Shown here piece by piece: positions 17,544 to 26,499 of a DNA stretch of 53,844 bases. The stretch is taken from the NCBI RefSeq assembly GCF_012927645.1, contig NZ_JABBMT010000027.1, positions 1 through 53,844 of the forward strand, given 5' to 3'. Positions within the stretch are counted from its first letter, which is position 1, and each line of letters opens with the position of its first letter. The translations under genes and the position numbers were made by a program. This DNA comes from Pseudoalteromonas arctica (GTDB lineage Bacteria; Pseudomonadota; Gammaproteobacteria; Enterobacterales; Alteromonadaceae). The notes beneath the pieces are model-generated. The model had not been told where the DNA came from. It was given only the letters and a program-made list of their open reading frames with translations, and did no database searches.

Positions 17544-18443
17544 ATGGTTAATAAATCTCATGAAATAACTGTGGGTGATTTTTTTAAAAGGTTATTCAAC
17601 GACAAGTGGTTGGTAGTCTTAATTACAGGGCTAGTATCTATTGCGTTTGTAATATTGGCACTTTATCTGCCCAATAAATATAAGTCAGATGTATTGCTAA
17701 TGCCTATAGTTGAACAAGATACTAATTTAGCAGGTTTAGGTTCTCAATTAGGTAGCCTAGCGTCGATAGCTGGTATTGACCTTGGCGGGCAATCAGATAA
17801 AACAGATCTTGCGATTGCGACATTAAAAAGCAGAACTTTTTTAATGAATTTTATTAATGAGAATCAACTAAAAGTAGAGCTGCTAGGTGTTAAGAGTTGG
17901 GATTATGCAACTAACCAATATATCTATGATGATGAAGTATACGATCATGTCAATAATAAATGGGTACGTGAAAGTTCAACTATTAAGCAGGCTGAACCAA
18001 GTTTACTCGAAGCATATATTTACTTTATGGAAGAATTATTAGAAGTAGATAAAGATAAAGAAACTGGATTTGTACGGATCACAATTAAGCATGTTTCAGC
18101 TCAATTTGCTGAGCGAGTTGCAACCCAATTAATTATAAGTATTGATGAAAAGTTACGAGCGGATGCAGCAAACGAGACAGAAAGAAGTATCGAGTTTTTA
18201 AAAGAAGCAATTAAAGAATCTGATAATTCTGATCTAAAGATCTTACTGTATAATCTAATAGATCAAGAAGTGCAAAAGAAGATGCTTACAAAGGTTAAAG
18301 AAAACTATGCATTTAAAGTCATAGATAAAGCGGTAATTGCTGAAGAAAAGTATTCTCCTAGAAGAGCTCTATTATGTATTTTTGGTTTTATTTTAGGGGG
18401 GGGAATAAGTTGTATCGTTGTCTTCATCCGAGCTTTAAGGTAA
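17544..18443 (+). CDS. wzz: Wzz-type polysaccharide chain-length regulator
   Basis: The 299-aa inner-membrane protein has the Wzz layout: a first membrane helix (LVVLITGLVSIAFVILALYL, about 24-43), a large periplasmic part with coiled helix, and a second helix near the C-terminus (about 275-297, rich in Gly). It lacks the cytoplasmic kinase domain of Wzc. It should set the modal length of the polymer made by the Wzy encoded downstream. A run of eight G (18396-18403) falls in the codons of the last helix; slippage there would change the last ~15 residues. It follows wbfF by 17 bases. Confidence 0.88.
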   Translation: MVNKSHEITVGDFFKRLFNDKWLVVLITGLVSIAFVILALYLPNKYKSDVLLMPIVEQDTNLAGLGSQLGSLASIAGIDLGGQSDKTDLAIATLKSRTFLMNFINENQLKVELLGVKSWDYATNQYIYDDEVYDHVNNKWVRESSTIKQAEPSLLEAYIYFMEELLEVDKDKETGFVRITIKHVSAQFAERVATQLIISIDEKLRADAANETERSIEFLKEAIKESDNSDLKILLYNLIDQEVQKKMLTKVKENYAFKVIDKAVIAEEKYSPRRALLCIFGFILGGGISCIVVFIRALR

Positions 18444-18461
18444 CTAAAGGTTTTAGATATT

Positions 18462-19523
18462 ATGTATAGTCCTGTTTTAGTTGCACTTGTGTCTACGTAC
18501 ATCAGTATATTATTACTTAACTCATTCGCAGTGAAACTAGGTTTGGTAGATCGACCTTGCACAAGAAAATTACATAAAGGTGAAGTTCCCCTTGTTGGTG
18601 GTATGTCAGTTTTCTTTGGTGTTGTAACCTCTTTAATCTTATGCTCTGATTTAAATCAAGTGGTAATATTATTTGTTATTTCTGCTGGAATTATAGTATT
18701 TATAGGTGTACTTGATGACAAGTATGATCTAAGCGTTCGCTCTCGCTTGATAGGGCAATTTTTAGTTGGGTCAATTTTAATTTTTGCTTTAGGTGATTAC
18801 ATAACTAATCTAGGGGACTTATTTTCACTAGGCCAAATAAATATTAAGCAGTTTGGTGTCGTATTTACTCTCATTGCAATTCTAGCTGCTATAAATGCCT
18901 ACAATATGATCGACGGGATTGATGGACTGTTAGGCGCTTTGGCAATAGTGTCATTTACGGGAATAGCTGTTTTAGGTTATGAAAATATGCACTTTTCTAG
19001 TTACATTTCAATTATATTTATTGCATCATTACTACCTTTCTTCTTGGCTAATTTAGGTGTATACCCATTTAAAAAGCTAAAAATTTTTATGGGGGATGCT
19101 GGTTCAATGCTTATAGGCTTAGCTATTATTTGGGCGCTAGTCTATTCAAGTCAGAAAACATCTCTTGGTGAGCCTATCGTCAGACCTGTCTTTGCTCTTT
19201 ACGTCGTTGCAATTCCATTGATGGATATGGTTGCAATAATGTTTAGAAGGATAAGTAAAGGTCAATCACCATTTAAACCTGATAGAGATCATATTCACCA
19301 TATTTTTATGAAAGCTGGTTTTTCTTCTCGTCAAGCTTTAGCTTTTATTACTTTTTCTGCCCTATTTATATTGTCTATTGGCATTTATGGCGAAGTAACT
19401 CAAATGAAAGAGCTTTATCTGTTAATCATCATAGCAAGTCTATTTTTACTTTACGCATTTGTAATAAAACGAGCTTGGACCGTAATTAAGTTTTTTAAGC
19501 TTATTCAAAAGGGGGTTATATAG
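18462..19523 (+). CDS. wecA: WecA-family undecaprenyl-phosphate sugar-1-phosphate transferase
   Basis: The 353-aa polytopic protein (about 11 helices) belongs to the MraY/WecA family, which starts lipid-linked glycan synthesis by moving a HexNAc-1-phosphate (usually GlcNAc) to undecaprenyl phosphate. Motifs are LDDKYDLSVRSRL (cytoplasmic Asp pair), NMIDGIDGL, GDAGSMLIG and the WecA-type HIHH loop (DRDHIHHIFMKAG). It stands between wzz and the nonulosonate genes, so it probably initiates the legionaminic-acid-containing unit, though it could be the cell's general WecA. Confidence 0.9.
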   Translation: MYSPVLVALVSTYISILLLNSFAVKLGLVDRPCTRKLHKGEVPLVGGMSVFFGVVTSLILCSDLNQVVILFVISAGIIVFIGVLDDKYDLSVRSRLIGQFLVGSILIFALGDYITNLGDLFSLGQINIKQFGVVFTLIAILAAINAYNMIDGIDGLLGALAIVSFTGIAVLGYENMHFSSYISIIFIASLLPFFLANLGVYPFKKLKIFMGDAGSMLIGLAIIWALVYSSQKTSLGEPIVRPVFALYVVAIPLMDMVAIMFRRISKGQSPFKPDRDHIHHIFMKAGFSSRQALAFITFSALFILSIGIYGEVTQMKELYLLIIIASLFLLYAFVIKRAWTVIKFFKLIQKGVI

Positions 19524-20711
19524 ATGGAAATATTAAAGCTAATTGGTCGTGAAAAACTACTTTTTATAGATGATATAATTAAAGCTGAAAAAGTATTATC
19601 AGAAAAAGTTTCCAAATCTCGTTTTCTAGTACTTGGTGGTGCAGGATCTATTGGTCAAGCTGTCACCAAAGAAATTTTCAAACGTAATCCTAAAAAACTA
19701 CATGTTGTTGATATAAGTGAAAACAACATGGTTGAGCTAGTTCGAGATATTCGTAGTTCGTTTGGTTATATAAATGGTGATTTTCAAACATTTGCGTTAG
19801 ATATAGGGTCTATTGAGTACGATGCATTTATTAAAGCAGATGGGCAATATGACTATGTTTTAAATTTGTCAGCCTTAAAACATGTCCGCAGTGAAAAAGA
19901 CCCATACACATTAATGCGAATGATTGATGTAAATGTATTCAATACAGATAAAACAATACAACAATCAATCGACGCGGGTGTTAAAAAGTACTTCTGTGTC
20001 TCTACAGATAAAGCAGCTAACCCTGTCAATATGATGGGTGCATCAAAACGTATCATGGAAATGTTTTTAATGCGCAAGAGCGAGCAGATTTCAATATCTA
20101 CAGCGCGATTTGCAAATGTTGCCTTTTCAGATGGTTCATTGTTACATGGTTTCAATCAGCGTATAGAGAAAAAACAACCAATCGTCGCTCCAAATGACAT
20201 TAAACGCTATTTTGTGATTCCACAGGAATCAGGTGAATTATGCTTAATGTCGTGTATTTTTGGTGAAAATCGCGATATTTTCTTTCCCAAGCTGAGTGAA
20301 TCACTGCACTTAATAACGTTTGCTGATATTGCTGTTAAGTACCTTGCTGAAAAAGGTTACGAACCTCATTTATGTACAAGTGAAGATGAAGCTCGAGAGT
20401 TAGTTAAGACATTACCTGCGCAAGGAAAGTGGCCATGTTTGTTTACGAGTAGTGATACAACGGGTGAAAAAGATTTTGAAGAATTTTTCACCGATCATGA
20501 AACACTAAACATGGATAGATTCGAAAATCTTGGCATCATTAAAAATGAAGCGCAATACAATGCTGAATTACTATCAGTGTTTGAACAGACTATTTCAGAG
20601 TTAAAAGCTGACAGAGCTTGGACAAAAGAGCAAATTGTTCAATTGTTTTTCGCCATGCTCCCCAACTTTGGTCATAAAGAAACAGGCAAGTACTTAGACA
20701 GTAAAATGTAA
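19524..20711 (+). CDS. legB: NDP-sugar 4,6-dehydratase (CapD/PglF-like), legionaminic pathway
   Basis: The 395-aa protein is a Polysacc_synt_2-type short-chain dehydrogenase with NAD motif GGAGSIG (about 38-44) and active-site segment STDKAANPVNMMGASKR, in which Met takes the place of the usual catalytic Tyr before Lys, as in PglF/FlaA1/WbpM-type enzymes. It should form a 4-keto-6-deoxy-HexNAc nucleotide. Its ATG follows the wecA stop with no gap, and the aminotransferase comes next, the order expected for the first two steps of a diamino-sugar. It lacks the N-terminal membrane part of WbpM. Whether the substrate is UDP- or GDP-GlcNAc cannot be read directly; the ptmE homologue favours GDP. 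Confidence 0.82.
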   Translation: MEILKLIGREKLLFIDDIIKAEKVLSEKVSKSRFLVLGGAGSIGQAVTKEIFKRNPKKLHVVDISENNMVELVRDIRSSFGYINGDFQTFALDIGSIEYDAFIKADGQYDYVLNLSALKHVRSEKDPYTLMRMIDVNVFNTDKTIQQSIDAGVKKYFCVSTDKAANPVNMMGASKRIMEMFLMRKSEQISISTARFANVAFSDGSLLHGFNQRIEKKQPIVAPNDIKRYFVIPQESGELCLMSCIFGENRDIFFPKLSESLHLITFADIAVKYLAEKGYEPHLCTSEDEARELVKTLPAQGKWPCLFTSSDTTGEKDFEEFFTDHETLNMDRFENLGIIKNEAQYNAELLSVFEQTISELKADRAWTKEQIVQLFFAMLPNFGHKETGKYLDSKM

Positions 20712-20725
20712 GAGAGCTATTGAGT

Positions 20726-21880
20726 ATGACAAAGCAGTTGATTTCATTTATAAAAGAACTCTATGAAACAAATGAATTTATTCCATTACATGCGCCCACG
20801 TTTACGGGTAATGAACAGCAATATGTAGCTCAGACAATCAATAGCACATTTGTATCTAGTGTCGGTAAGTTTGTTGACAATTTTGAAGCACATATTGAAA
20901 GTTACACTGCTACAGCTAAAGCTGTTGCTACGGTAAATGGTACAGCAGCATTACATGCCGCACTATATATGGCTGGAGTTAAAGCAAATGATATTGTGAT
21001 TACTCAAGCACTAACATTTGTTGCAACTTGCAATGCATTACATCATATGGGCGCTCAGCCTGCTTTTGTGGATGTCTCTCCTATTAGTTTGGGGTTATGT
21101 CCGAAGGCTTTAGAGTTATTTTTAGATGAATACGCCGTATTAACCGAAACGGGGCCTGTTCATAAAGCTACAAAGCAGCGTATTAAAGCGGTTGTTCCAA
21201 TGCATACATTTGGCCACCCTGTGGAACTTGATGAGCTTGTCGCAGTATGTGAAAAGTGGAAAATTTGCTTAGTTGAAGATGCCGCAGAAAGCTTAGGATC
21301 TTTTTATAAAGGTCAGCATACAGGTACTTTTGGAGATTATGGCGCTATAAGCTTTAATGGTAATAAGATTATTACTACTGGTGGCGGTGGTATGGTGCTG
21401 TGTAAAACTTTAGATGCCGGTAAACACACCAAGCATGTCACTACAACGGCAAAAGTTCCACACCCTTATGAGTTTTATCATGATGAAGCGGGTTTTAACT
21501 ACCGTATGCCAAATTTAAATGCGGCATTAGGGTGTGCACAAATGGAAAGTTTACCTGCTTTTATTGAAAATAAGCGCAGCCTCGCATCATTGTATAGCGA
21601 CTTTTTTAATGGCTCAGACTATAAATTTTTTACAGAACCACCCTACGCGAAATCAAATTACTGGCTAAATGCTATCATTTGTCCAGACCAACAATCTCGC
21701 GAAAAATTATTACAAGAGACCAATTTGAACGGTGTTATGACCAGACCAATCTGGCAATTGATGCATCGCTTAGCGATGTTTAAAAATGCGCTACGAGGCG
21801 ATCTTTCTTATTCAGAATTTATTGAAGGTCACTTGATTAATATCCCAAGCTCACCAATCAAAAGCTTAGGTAGAGTATAG
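20726..21880 (+). CDS. legC: LegC-family PLP aminotransferase
   Basis: The product is 384 aa from the ATG of MTKQLISF (a TTG six bases upstream is possible). It is a DegT/DnrJ/EryC1/StrS aminotransferase with the PLP lysine in ISFNGNKIITTGGGGMV and the acidic PLP partner in LVEDAAESLG. The LegC branch turns the 4-keto-6-deoxy sugar into the 4-amino sugar. The order dehydratase, LegC, NeuC-like, NeuB-like supports a legionaminic- or bacillosamine-type route over pseudaminic acid, whose set would contain PseB/PseC/PseG. Confidence 0.88.
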   Translation: MTKQLISFIKELYETNEFIPLHAPTFTGNEQQYVAQTINSTFVSSVGKFVDNFEAHIESYTATAKAVATVNGTAALHAALYMAGVKANDIVITQALTFVATCNALHHMGAQPAFVDVSPISLGLCPKALELFLDEYAVLTETGPVHKATKQRIKAVVPMHTFGHPVELDELVAVCEKWKICLVEDAAESLGSFYKGQHTGTFGDYGAISFNGNKIITTGGGGMVLCKTLDAGKHTKHVTTTAKVPHPYEFYHDEAGFNYRMPNLNAALGCAQMESLPAFIENKRSLASLYSDFFNGSDYKFFTEPPYAKSNYWLNAIICPDQQSREKLLQETNLNGVMTRPIWQLMHRLAMFKNALRGDLSYSEFIEGHLINIPSSPIKSLGRV

Positions 21881-21884
21881 ATTT

Positions 21885-23033
21885 ATGAAAATAGCCGTTT
21901 TTACAGGTACTCGCGCTGAGTATGGTTTGCTTTTTTGGCTCTTAAAAGATATTAAGAATGATCCTGAACTAACTTTACAGTTATTAGTATCAGGTATGCA
22001 TTTGTCTTCTGAGTTTGGCGAAACTTATAAGCAAATAGAGCAAGACGGATTCACTATTGATGAAAAAATAGAAATTCTACTTTCTTCTGATACGGCTGTA
22101 GGCACAGCAAAAAGTATGGGGTTAGGAGTGCTTGGTTTTGCTGATGCACTAAACCGTTTAAAGCCTGATGCACTTGTGATTTTAGGTGATAGATTTGAAG
22201 CATTGGCAGCAGCACAAACGGCAATGATTTTACGTATCCCGATTCTCCACTTGCATGGAGGAGAAATTACAGAAGGCGCATATGATGATGCAATTCGCCA
22301 TGCTATTACTAAGTTGAGTTACTTGCATGGTACATCAACAAAAGAATATCAACAGCGTGTAATTCAATTAGGGGAACAACCTGAACGAGTAAGAAATATC
22401 GGGGCGATAGGACTAGACCACCTGAAGCGTGGTGAATTTATGACAGTCGATGAAATTGCGAATTCTTTAAGCTTCCGTCTTAGCCAGCCATATTTTTTAG
22501 TGACTTATCATCCAGTCACTTTAGGTGATGAACAGCCAGAACAAAGCTTTAATGCTTTACTTGAAGCGTTAAATGAATTTCCAGAGCATCAGGTTATTCT
22601 AACTTACCCTAATGCAGATGATGGTGGTCGTCGTATAATACCACTCCTGGAAAAGTACGCTGAGCAGCAGCCAAGAAGAGTGTGTGTAATTCCATCACTT
22701 GGCCAAAAACGTTATTTAAGTGCAGTTAAACATGCTTCAGTAGTCATTGGTAATTCATCAAGTGGTGTAATCGAAGTGCCGTCATTTAATATACCAACAG
22801 TAAATATAGGCGTTAGGCAAAAAGGGCGATTAGCGGCTAAAAGCGTATTGCATTGTGATGCTACAAAAGCAGCAATAAATGCGGCTATAGTCAGCGCTCT
22901 TCAAGGTGACTATAAAGTCGCAGGGAAAGAAATAACGAATCCTTATGGTGCAGGTAATGCAAGTGAGCAGGCAATCGCTATGTTGAAAACCCTAAAATTC
23001 GAGCCAAGTAAATCTTTTTACGATCTAAAGTGA
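21885..23033 (+). CDS. legG: Hydrolysing NDP-HexNAc 2-epimerase (NeuC/LegG)
   Basis: The 382-aa protein begins MKIAVFTGTRAEYGLL, the hallmark of NeuC-type 2-epimerases, and includes ILGDRFEALAAA, HLHGGEITEGAYDDAIRHAI and the C-terminal IGNSSSGVIEVP loop. It should hydrolyse the nucleotide and invert C2, giving 2,4-diacetamido-2,4,6-trideoxymannose in the legionaminic pathway (ManNAc if it were NeuC proper). Its stop overlaps the GTG start region of the synthase gene, suggesting translational coupling. Confidence 0.9.
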   Translation: MKIAVFTGTRAEYGLLFWLLKDIKNDPELTLQLLVSGMHLSSEFGETYKQIEQDGFTIDEKIEILLSSDTAVGTAKSMGLGVLGFADALNRLKPDALVILGDRFEALAAAQTAMILRIPILHLHGGEITEGAYDDAIRHAITKLSYLHGTSTKEYQQRVIQLGEQPERVRNIGAIGLDHLKRGEFMTVDEIANSLSFRLSQPYFLVTYHPVTLGDEQPEQSFNALLEALNEFPEHQVILTYPNADDGGRRIIPLLEKYAEQQPRRVCVIPSLGQKRYLSAVKHASVVIGNSSSGVIEVPSFNIPTVNIGVRQKGRLAAKSVLHCDATKAAINAAIVSALQGDYKVAGKEITNPYGAGNASEQAIAMLKTLKFEPSKSFYDLK

Positions 23034-24112
23034 GTAACTTCATGACCTTAATTATTGCAGAAGCTGGTGTTAATCATAATGGCAGCGACGAATTAGCATT
23101 TGCTCTTGTCGATGCGGCTCATAAAGCAGGCGCAGATATTGTTAAGTTTCAGACGTTTAAAGCTAAAAATTTAGTAACTGAAGATGCACAGCAAGCTGAG
23201 TATCAAATAACTAACAGTGGTCAAATAGAATCACAGTACTCAATGCTGAAACGTTTAGAATTAAGCTATGAATCACATCACAAGCTCGTAAAATATTGTA
23301 AAAATCTGGGTATTGAATTTTTATCAACGGCTTTTGATTCAGAAAGCCTTTCATTTTTAGTTGATGATCTCGGAATAACACGTTTAAAGCTGCCATCGGG
23401 TGAGATCACAAATGCACCGTTAGTGTTAGAGCATGCTCGAACAGGGTGTGACCTTATTGTTTCAACGGGTATGGCTACATTATCAGAAATAGAGCAAGTG
23501 TTATCGGTGATCGCATTTGGATATTTAAATAAGCATGGGAACCCGACCGATGAACAACTGCAAGCCACTTATTTTAGTGAAGAAGGCAAAAAATTACTTA
23601 ATGAAAAAGTAACACTGTTGCATTGCACTACAGAGTACCCAGCGCCTTTTGACGATATAAATCTAAATGCAATGGATACAATGAAAAATGCATTTAAACT
23701 AGCAGTTGGGTATTCAGATCACAGTGAAGGCATAATTGTACCAGTAGCTGCAGTAGCTAAAGGCGCTGTATTAATAGAAAAACACTTCACTGTTGATAAA
23801 ACATTGTCAGGACCCGACCATAAAGCATCGCTTGATCCAATTGAATTAAAAGCGATGGTTGATGGGATTCGTACGGTTGAAAAAGTACTGGGAGATGGCA
23901 TTAAAGGGCCGCGTCCATCTGAAGTAAAAAATAAAAGCGTTGCGCGTAAAAGCCTTGTCGCAGCAAATAGCATTGCTGCTGGTGAATTATTTAAAGAAGG
24001 TAACCTTACTGTAAAGCGCCCTGGAAATGGTATAAACCCAATAAAATATTGGCATTACTTAAATACACCAAGTGGAAAAAACTATAAAGCCGGCGATTTA
24101 ATTAATGAGTAG
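23030..24112 (+). CDS. legI: Nonulosonate synthase (NeuB/LegI)
   Basis: The 360-aa enzyme condenses phosphoenolpyruvate with a six-carbon amino sugar to make a nine-carbon sialic-acid-like acid. The NeuB barrel starts IIAEAGVNHNGSDELA and contains KFQTFKAKNLVT, KLPSGEITN and YSDHSEG; a C-terminal antifreeze-like SAF domain (about 290-360) reads VKRPGNGINP. In this context the product is probably legionaminic acid, not Neu5Ac. The start may be the GTG overlapping the legG stop or the ATG at 23042 just before the first strand. Confidence 0.9.
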   Translation: MSNFMTLIIAEAGVNHNGSDELAFALVDAAHKAGADIVKFQTFKAKNLVTEDAQQAEYQITNSGQIESQYSMLKRLELSYESHHKLVKYCKNLGIEFLSTAFDSESLSFLVDDLGITRLKLPSGEITNAPLVLEHARTGCDLIVSTGMATLSEIEQVLSVIAFGYLNKHGNPTDEQLQATYFSEEGKKLLNEKVTLLHCTTEYPAPFDDINLNAMDTMKNAFKLAVGYSDHSEGIIVPVAAVAKGAVLIEKHFTVDKTLSGPDHKASLDPIELKAMVDGIRTVEKVLGDGIKGPRPSEVKNKSVARKSLVAANSIAAGELFKEGNLTVKRPGNGINPIKYWHYLNTPSGKNYKAGDLINE

Positions 24113-24755
24113 TCCTGGTTATTTGATAATCGGCGGCGGCGGGCATGCAGCAGCTCTTGCTGAAATATTAATTAAACAAAACAAACCTTTATTAGGTGTC
24201 GTTGCGCCGGATATTATAGCGGGGCATGCGATTTTTGATACTGTTGAGCATTACTTGCAGGATGATGATGTACTTACGTTTGAAGCTGATGGGGTGTTAC
24301 TCGTTAATGGAATTGGGGCAATGCCGCGACAAACGCTAAGACAGAAAGTGTATAAGCGTTTTAGCGAGTTAGGTTATACATTTGCAACAGTTATTGCAGA
24401 TTCAGCGTTAGTGTCAGATTATGCCGTAGTGGCTAAAGGTGCACAAATTATGAATAACGCAGTAATTAATATTGGCTGTGAAATTGGTGAAAATACGATA
24501 GTAAATACGTCTGTAACCGTTGACCATGATTGCACTATTGGCGCTCATAGCCATCTAGCGCCCGGTACTACGTTAAGCGGACAAGTTAAAGTCGAAAGCA
24601 ATGTACACATAGCAACAGGTAGTAGTGTTATTAATAATGTAAGTATAGGTAGTAATTCAGTTGTTGGGGTTGGGGCTAATATTACTAAATCAGTACCAAA
24701 AAACTCTATAGCATATGGTGAACGTGCAAAGATTAAAGAGCTAGGTGATTTATGA
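24105..24755 (+). CDS. legH: PglD/NeuD-like sugar N-acetyltransferase
   Basis: The 216-aa protein has the two-part PglD/NeuD architecture: an N-terminal Rossmann-like NDP-sugar-binding domain (GYLIIGGGGHAAALAEIL) and a left-handed beta-helix of hexapeptide repeats (about 95-200) with the catalytic-type His in TVDHDCTIG. It probably acetylates the 4-amino group of the LegC product, before LegG acts. It overlaps both neighbours (8 bases with legI, 4 with ptmE). O-acetylation of the finished nonulosonate, as proposed for NeuD, is the alternative. Confidence 0.83.
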   Translation: MSSPGYLIIGGGGHAAALAEILIKQNKPLLGVVAPDIIAGHAIFDTVEHYLQDDDVLTFEADGVLLVNGIGAMPRQTLRQKVYKRFSELGYTFATVIADSALVSDYAVVAKGAQIMNNAVINIGCEIGENTIVNTSVTVDHDCTIGAHSHLAPGTTLSGQVKVESNVHIATGSSVINNVSIGSNSVVGVGANITKSVPKNSIAYGERAKIKELGDL

Positions 24756-25807
24756 TAAAAAATTGGCAAAAAGTAATTGTTTCCCCTACCACAACTATCC
24801 GTGAAGTGCTTGAGATTATAGATAAAGAAGCACTTCGTGTAGCTATTGTAGTACTTGGTTGCGACACACTTGTAGGCATCGTTACTGACGGTGATATCCG
24901 TCGTGGAATTTTACAGGGTGTTGAATTATCAGCTCCAGTCAGCACAATAATGAATAATAATCCAACAAGTGCTAACGTTTCTTTAAGTAGTGCTGAATTA
25001 AAAACACTAATGCAAGAGCGTAAGATATTATCTCTCCCGATCGTTGACGACTCAGGAAAGTTAGTTGGTTTAAAAACGTTGTACGATACGTTGGTTGTTG
25101 ATAAGCGTGAAAACCCTGTTTTTATTATGGCAGGAGGCTTTGGTACCCGATTGAGACCACTTACAGATCACTGCCCCAAACCAATGCTCAAAGTGGGTGG
25201 TAAACCCATGTTAGAAACCCTTATTAATAATTTTAAAAACTATGGTTTTTATAAATTTTATATTTCTATACATTATTTACCTGAAGTGATAGTGAATCAT
25301 TTTGGCGATGGTAGCAACTTCGGTATTGAAATTACGTATATTCATGAAACAACGCCTTTAGGTACAGGGGGGGCGCTATCACTCTTACCTAAATCACTGC
25401 CTAAAGAACCACTAATAATGATCAATGGCGATATTTTAACAAATGTCGATTTTGCCAAAGTTCTCGACTTTCATGTAAAACAGCAAAGTGATGCAACCAT
25501 GTGTGTGCGTGACTATGAAATAAAAGTACCATTTGGTGTGATTGAAGGTACTGGTCACGAAATTACTAATATTGTAGAAAAGCCAACATACAGGTATTTC
25601 GTAAATGCTGGTATTTATGTAATTTCTAACCATATTATCGAGTCATTACCTAATAATGAGCATTTAGATATGCCAACACTGTTTGAGCAAAAACAAAAGG
25701 TGGGTTGTAAAACACTAAAGTTTCCGATTCATGAATATTGGCTAGATGTTGGGCGCCACGATGATTTTAATAAAGCACAGTCAGATATCTATGAGTTAGG
25801 AATATGA
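24752..25807 (+). CDS. ptmE: CBS-domain sugar-1-phosphate nucleotidyltransferase (PtmE-like)
   Basis: The 351-aa protein fuses a pair of CBS domains (about 5-118; LVGIVTDGDIRRGIL) to a nucleotidyltransferase domain (about 123-350; FIMAGGFGTRLRPLT, the GGxGTR loop, with LMINGDILTN as the metal-binding segment). This architecture matches Campylobacter PtmE, which makes GDP-sugar for the legionaminic pathway. The CBS pair may sense adenine nucleotides. A seven-G run is present at 25367-25373. Its presence argues that the pathway here starts from a GDP-linked amino sugar. Confidence 0.85.
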   Translation: MIKNWQKVIVSPTTTIREVLEIIDKEALRVAIVVLGCDTLVGIVTDGDIRRGILQGVELSAPVSTIMNNNPTSANVSLSSAELKTLMQERKILSLPIVDDSGKLVGLKTLYDTLVVDKRENPVFIMAGGFGTRLRPLTDHCPKPMLKVGGKPMLETLINNFKNYGFYKFYISIHYLPEVIVNHFGDGSNFGIEITYIHETTPLGTGGALSLLPKSLPKEPLIMINGDILTNVDFAKVLDFHVKQQSDATMCVRDYEIKVPFGVIEGTGHEITNIVEKPTYRYFVNAGIYVISNHIIESLPNNEHLDMPTLFEQKQKVGCKTLKFPIHEYWLDVGRHDDFNKAQSDIYELGI

Positions 25808-26496
25808 AGTCAAAAGTTTTAGCTGTAGTACCTGCAAGAGCAGGTAGTAAAAGGCTACCTAAAAAAAATACTAAGTTATTAGATGGCTTACCACTCATTG
25901 CTCATACACTTGAAGCAATTAAACACTCAACCTTAGTTACCACGACAGTGGTTACTTCTGATTGCCCAGAAGTTTTAAGTATTAGTGAACAATATAGTAA
26001 TACCTACAGTTTAGAGCGCCCAGCGGAACTTTCCTCTGATACGGCTTCTTCAATTGATGTGCTTATTCATGCAGTTGAACACTCAAAGCAGCTTGGTGAA
26101 TTCGATGTTGTGTGCTTATTACAACCAACGTCACCGTTGCGTACTTCGCTTGATATTGACAATGCAATAACGCTATATATAGAAAAACGGGCGAAAGGTG
26201 TTGTTTCAATGACTGAGTGTGAGCACTCCCCACTTTGGTCGACACCTTTGACAGGTGAAGGGGATTTTAATAAATTTATAAGCAAGCTATCAAATGCTCG
26301 TTCCCAAGATTTACCTAATTACTACCGATTAAATGGCGCAATTTATTTAATTGAAAAAAACACGCTATTAAAAGAAAACAAGCTATTTTTAGAACAAGAC
26401 TACTACCCGTATATTATGGATACAGAAAATTCTGTTGATATCGACAACTATCTAGATTTTCTAGTTGCTGAAACCATCATAAAGTTAAAAAAATAG
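25804..26496 (+). CDS. legF: CMP-nonulosonate cytidylyltransferase (NeuA/LegF)
   Basis: The 230-aa enzyme activates the nonulosonic acid with CTP. It starts with VVPARAGSKRLPKKNTK, the CMP-sialate synthetase P-loop, and continues with VVTSDCPEV and LLQPTSPLR. It overlaps ptmE by four bases (ATGA) and completes the set of seven enzymes needed from hexosamine nucleotide to CMP-legionaminic acid. An A8 tract (25861-25868) within the Lys-Lys-Asn codons could be a slippage site. Confidence 0.88.
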   Translation: MKSKVLAVVPARAGSKRLPKKNTKLLDGLPLIAHTLEAIKHSTLVTTTVVTSDCPEVLSISEQYSNTYSLERPAELSSDTASSIDVLIHAVEHSKQLGEFDVVCLLQPTSPLRTSLDIDNAITLYIEKRAKGVVSMTECEHSPLWSTPLTGEGDFNKFISKLSNARSQDLPNYYRLNGAIYLIEKNTLLKENKLFLEQDYYPYIMDTENSVDIDNYLDFLVAETIIKLKK

Positions 26497-26499
26497 CTT

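Noticed and set aside
19524..26496. Sialic acid (Neu5Ac) or pseudaminic acid pathway
   Set aside because: Neu5Ac needs no dehydratase or aminotransferase, and pseudaminic acid would need PseB/PseC/PseG-type enzymes; the NeuC-type epimerase and PtmE homologue fit legionaminic acid.
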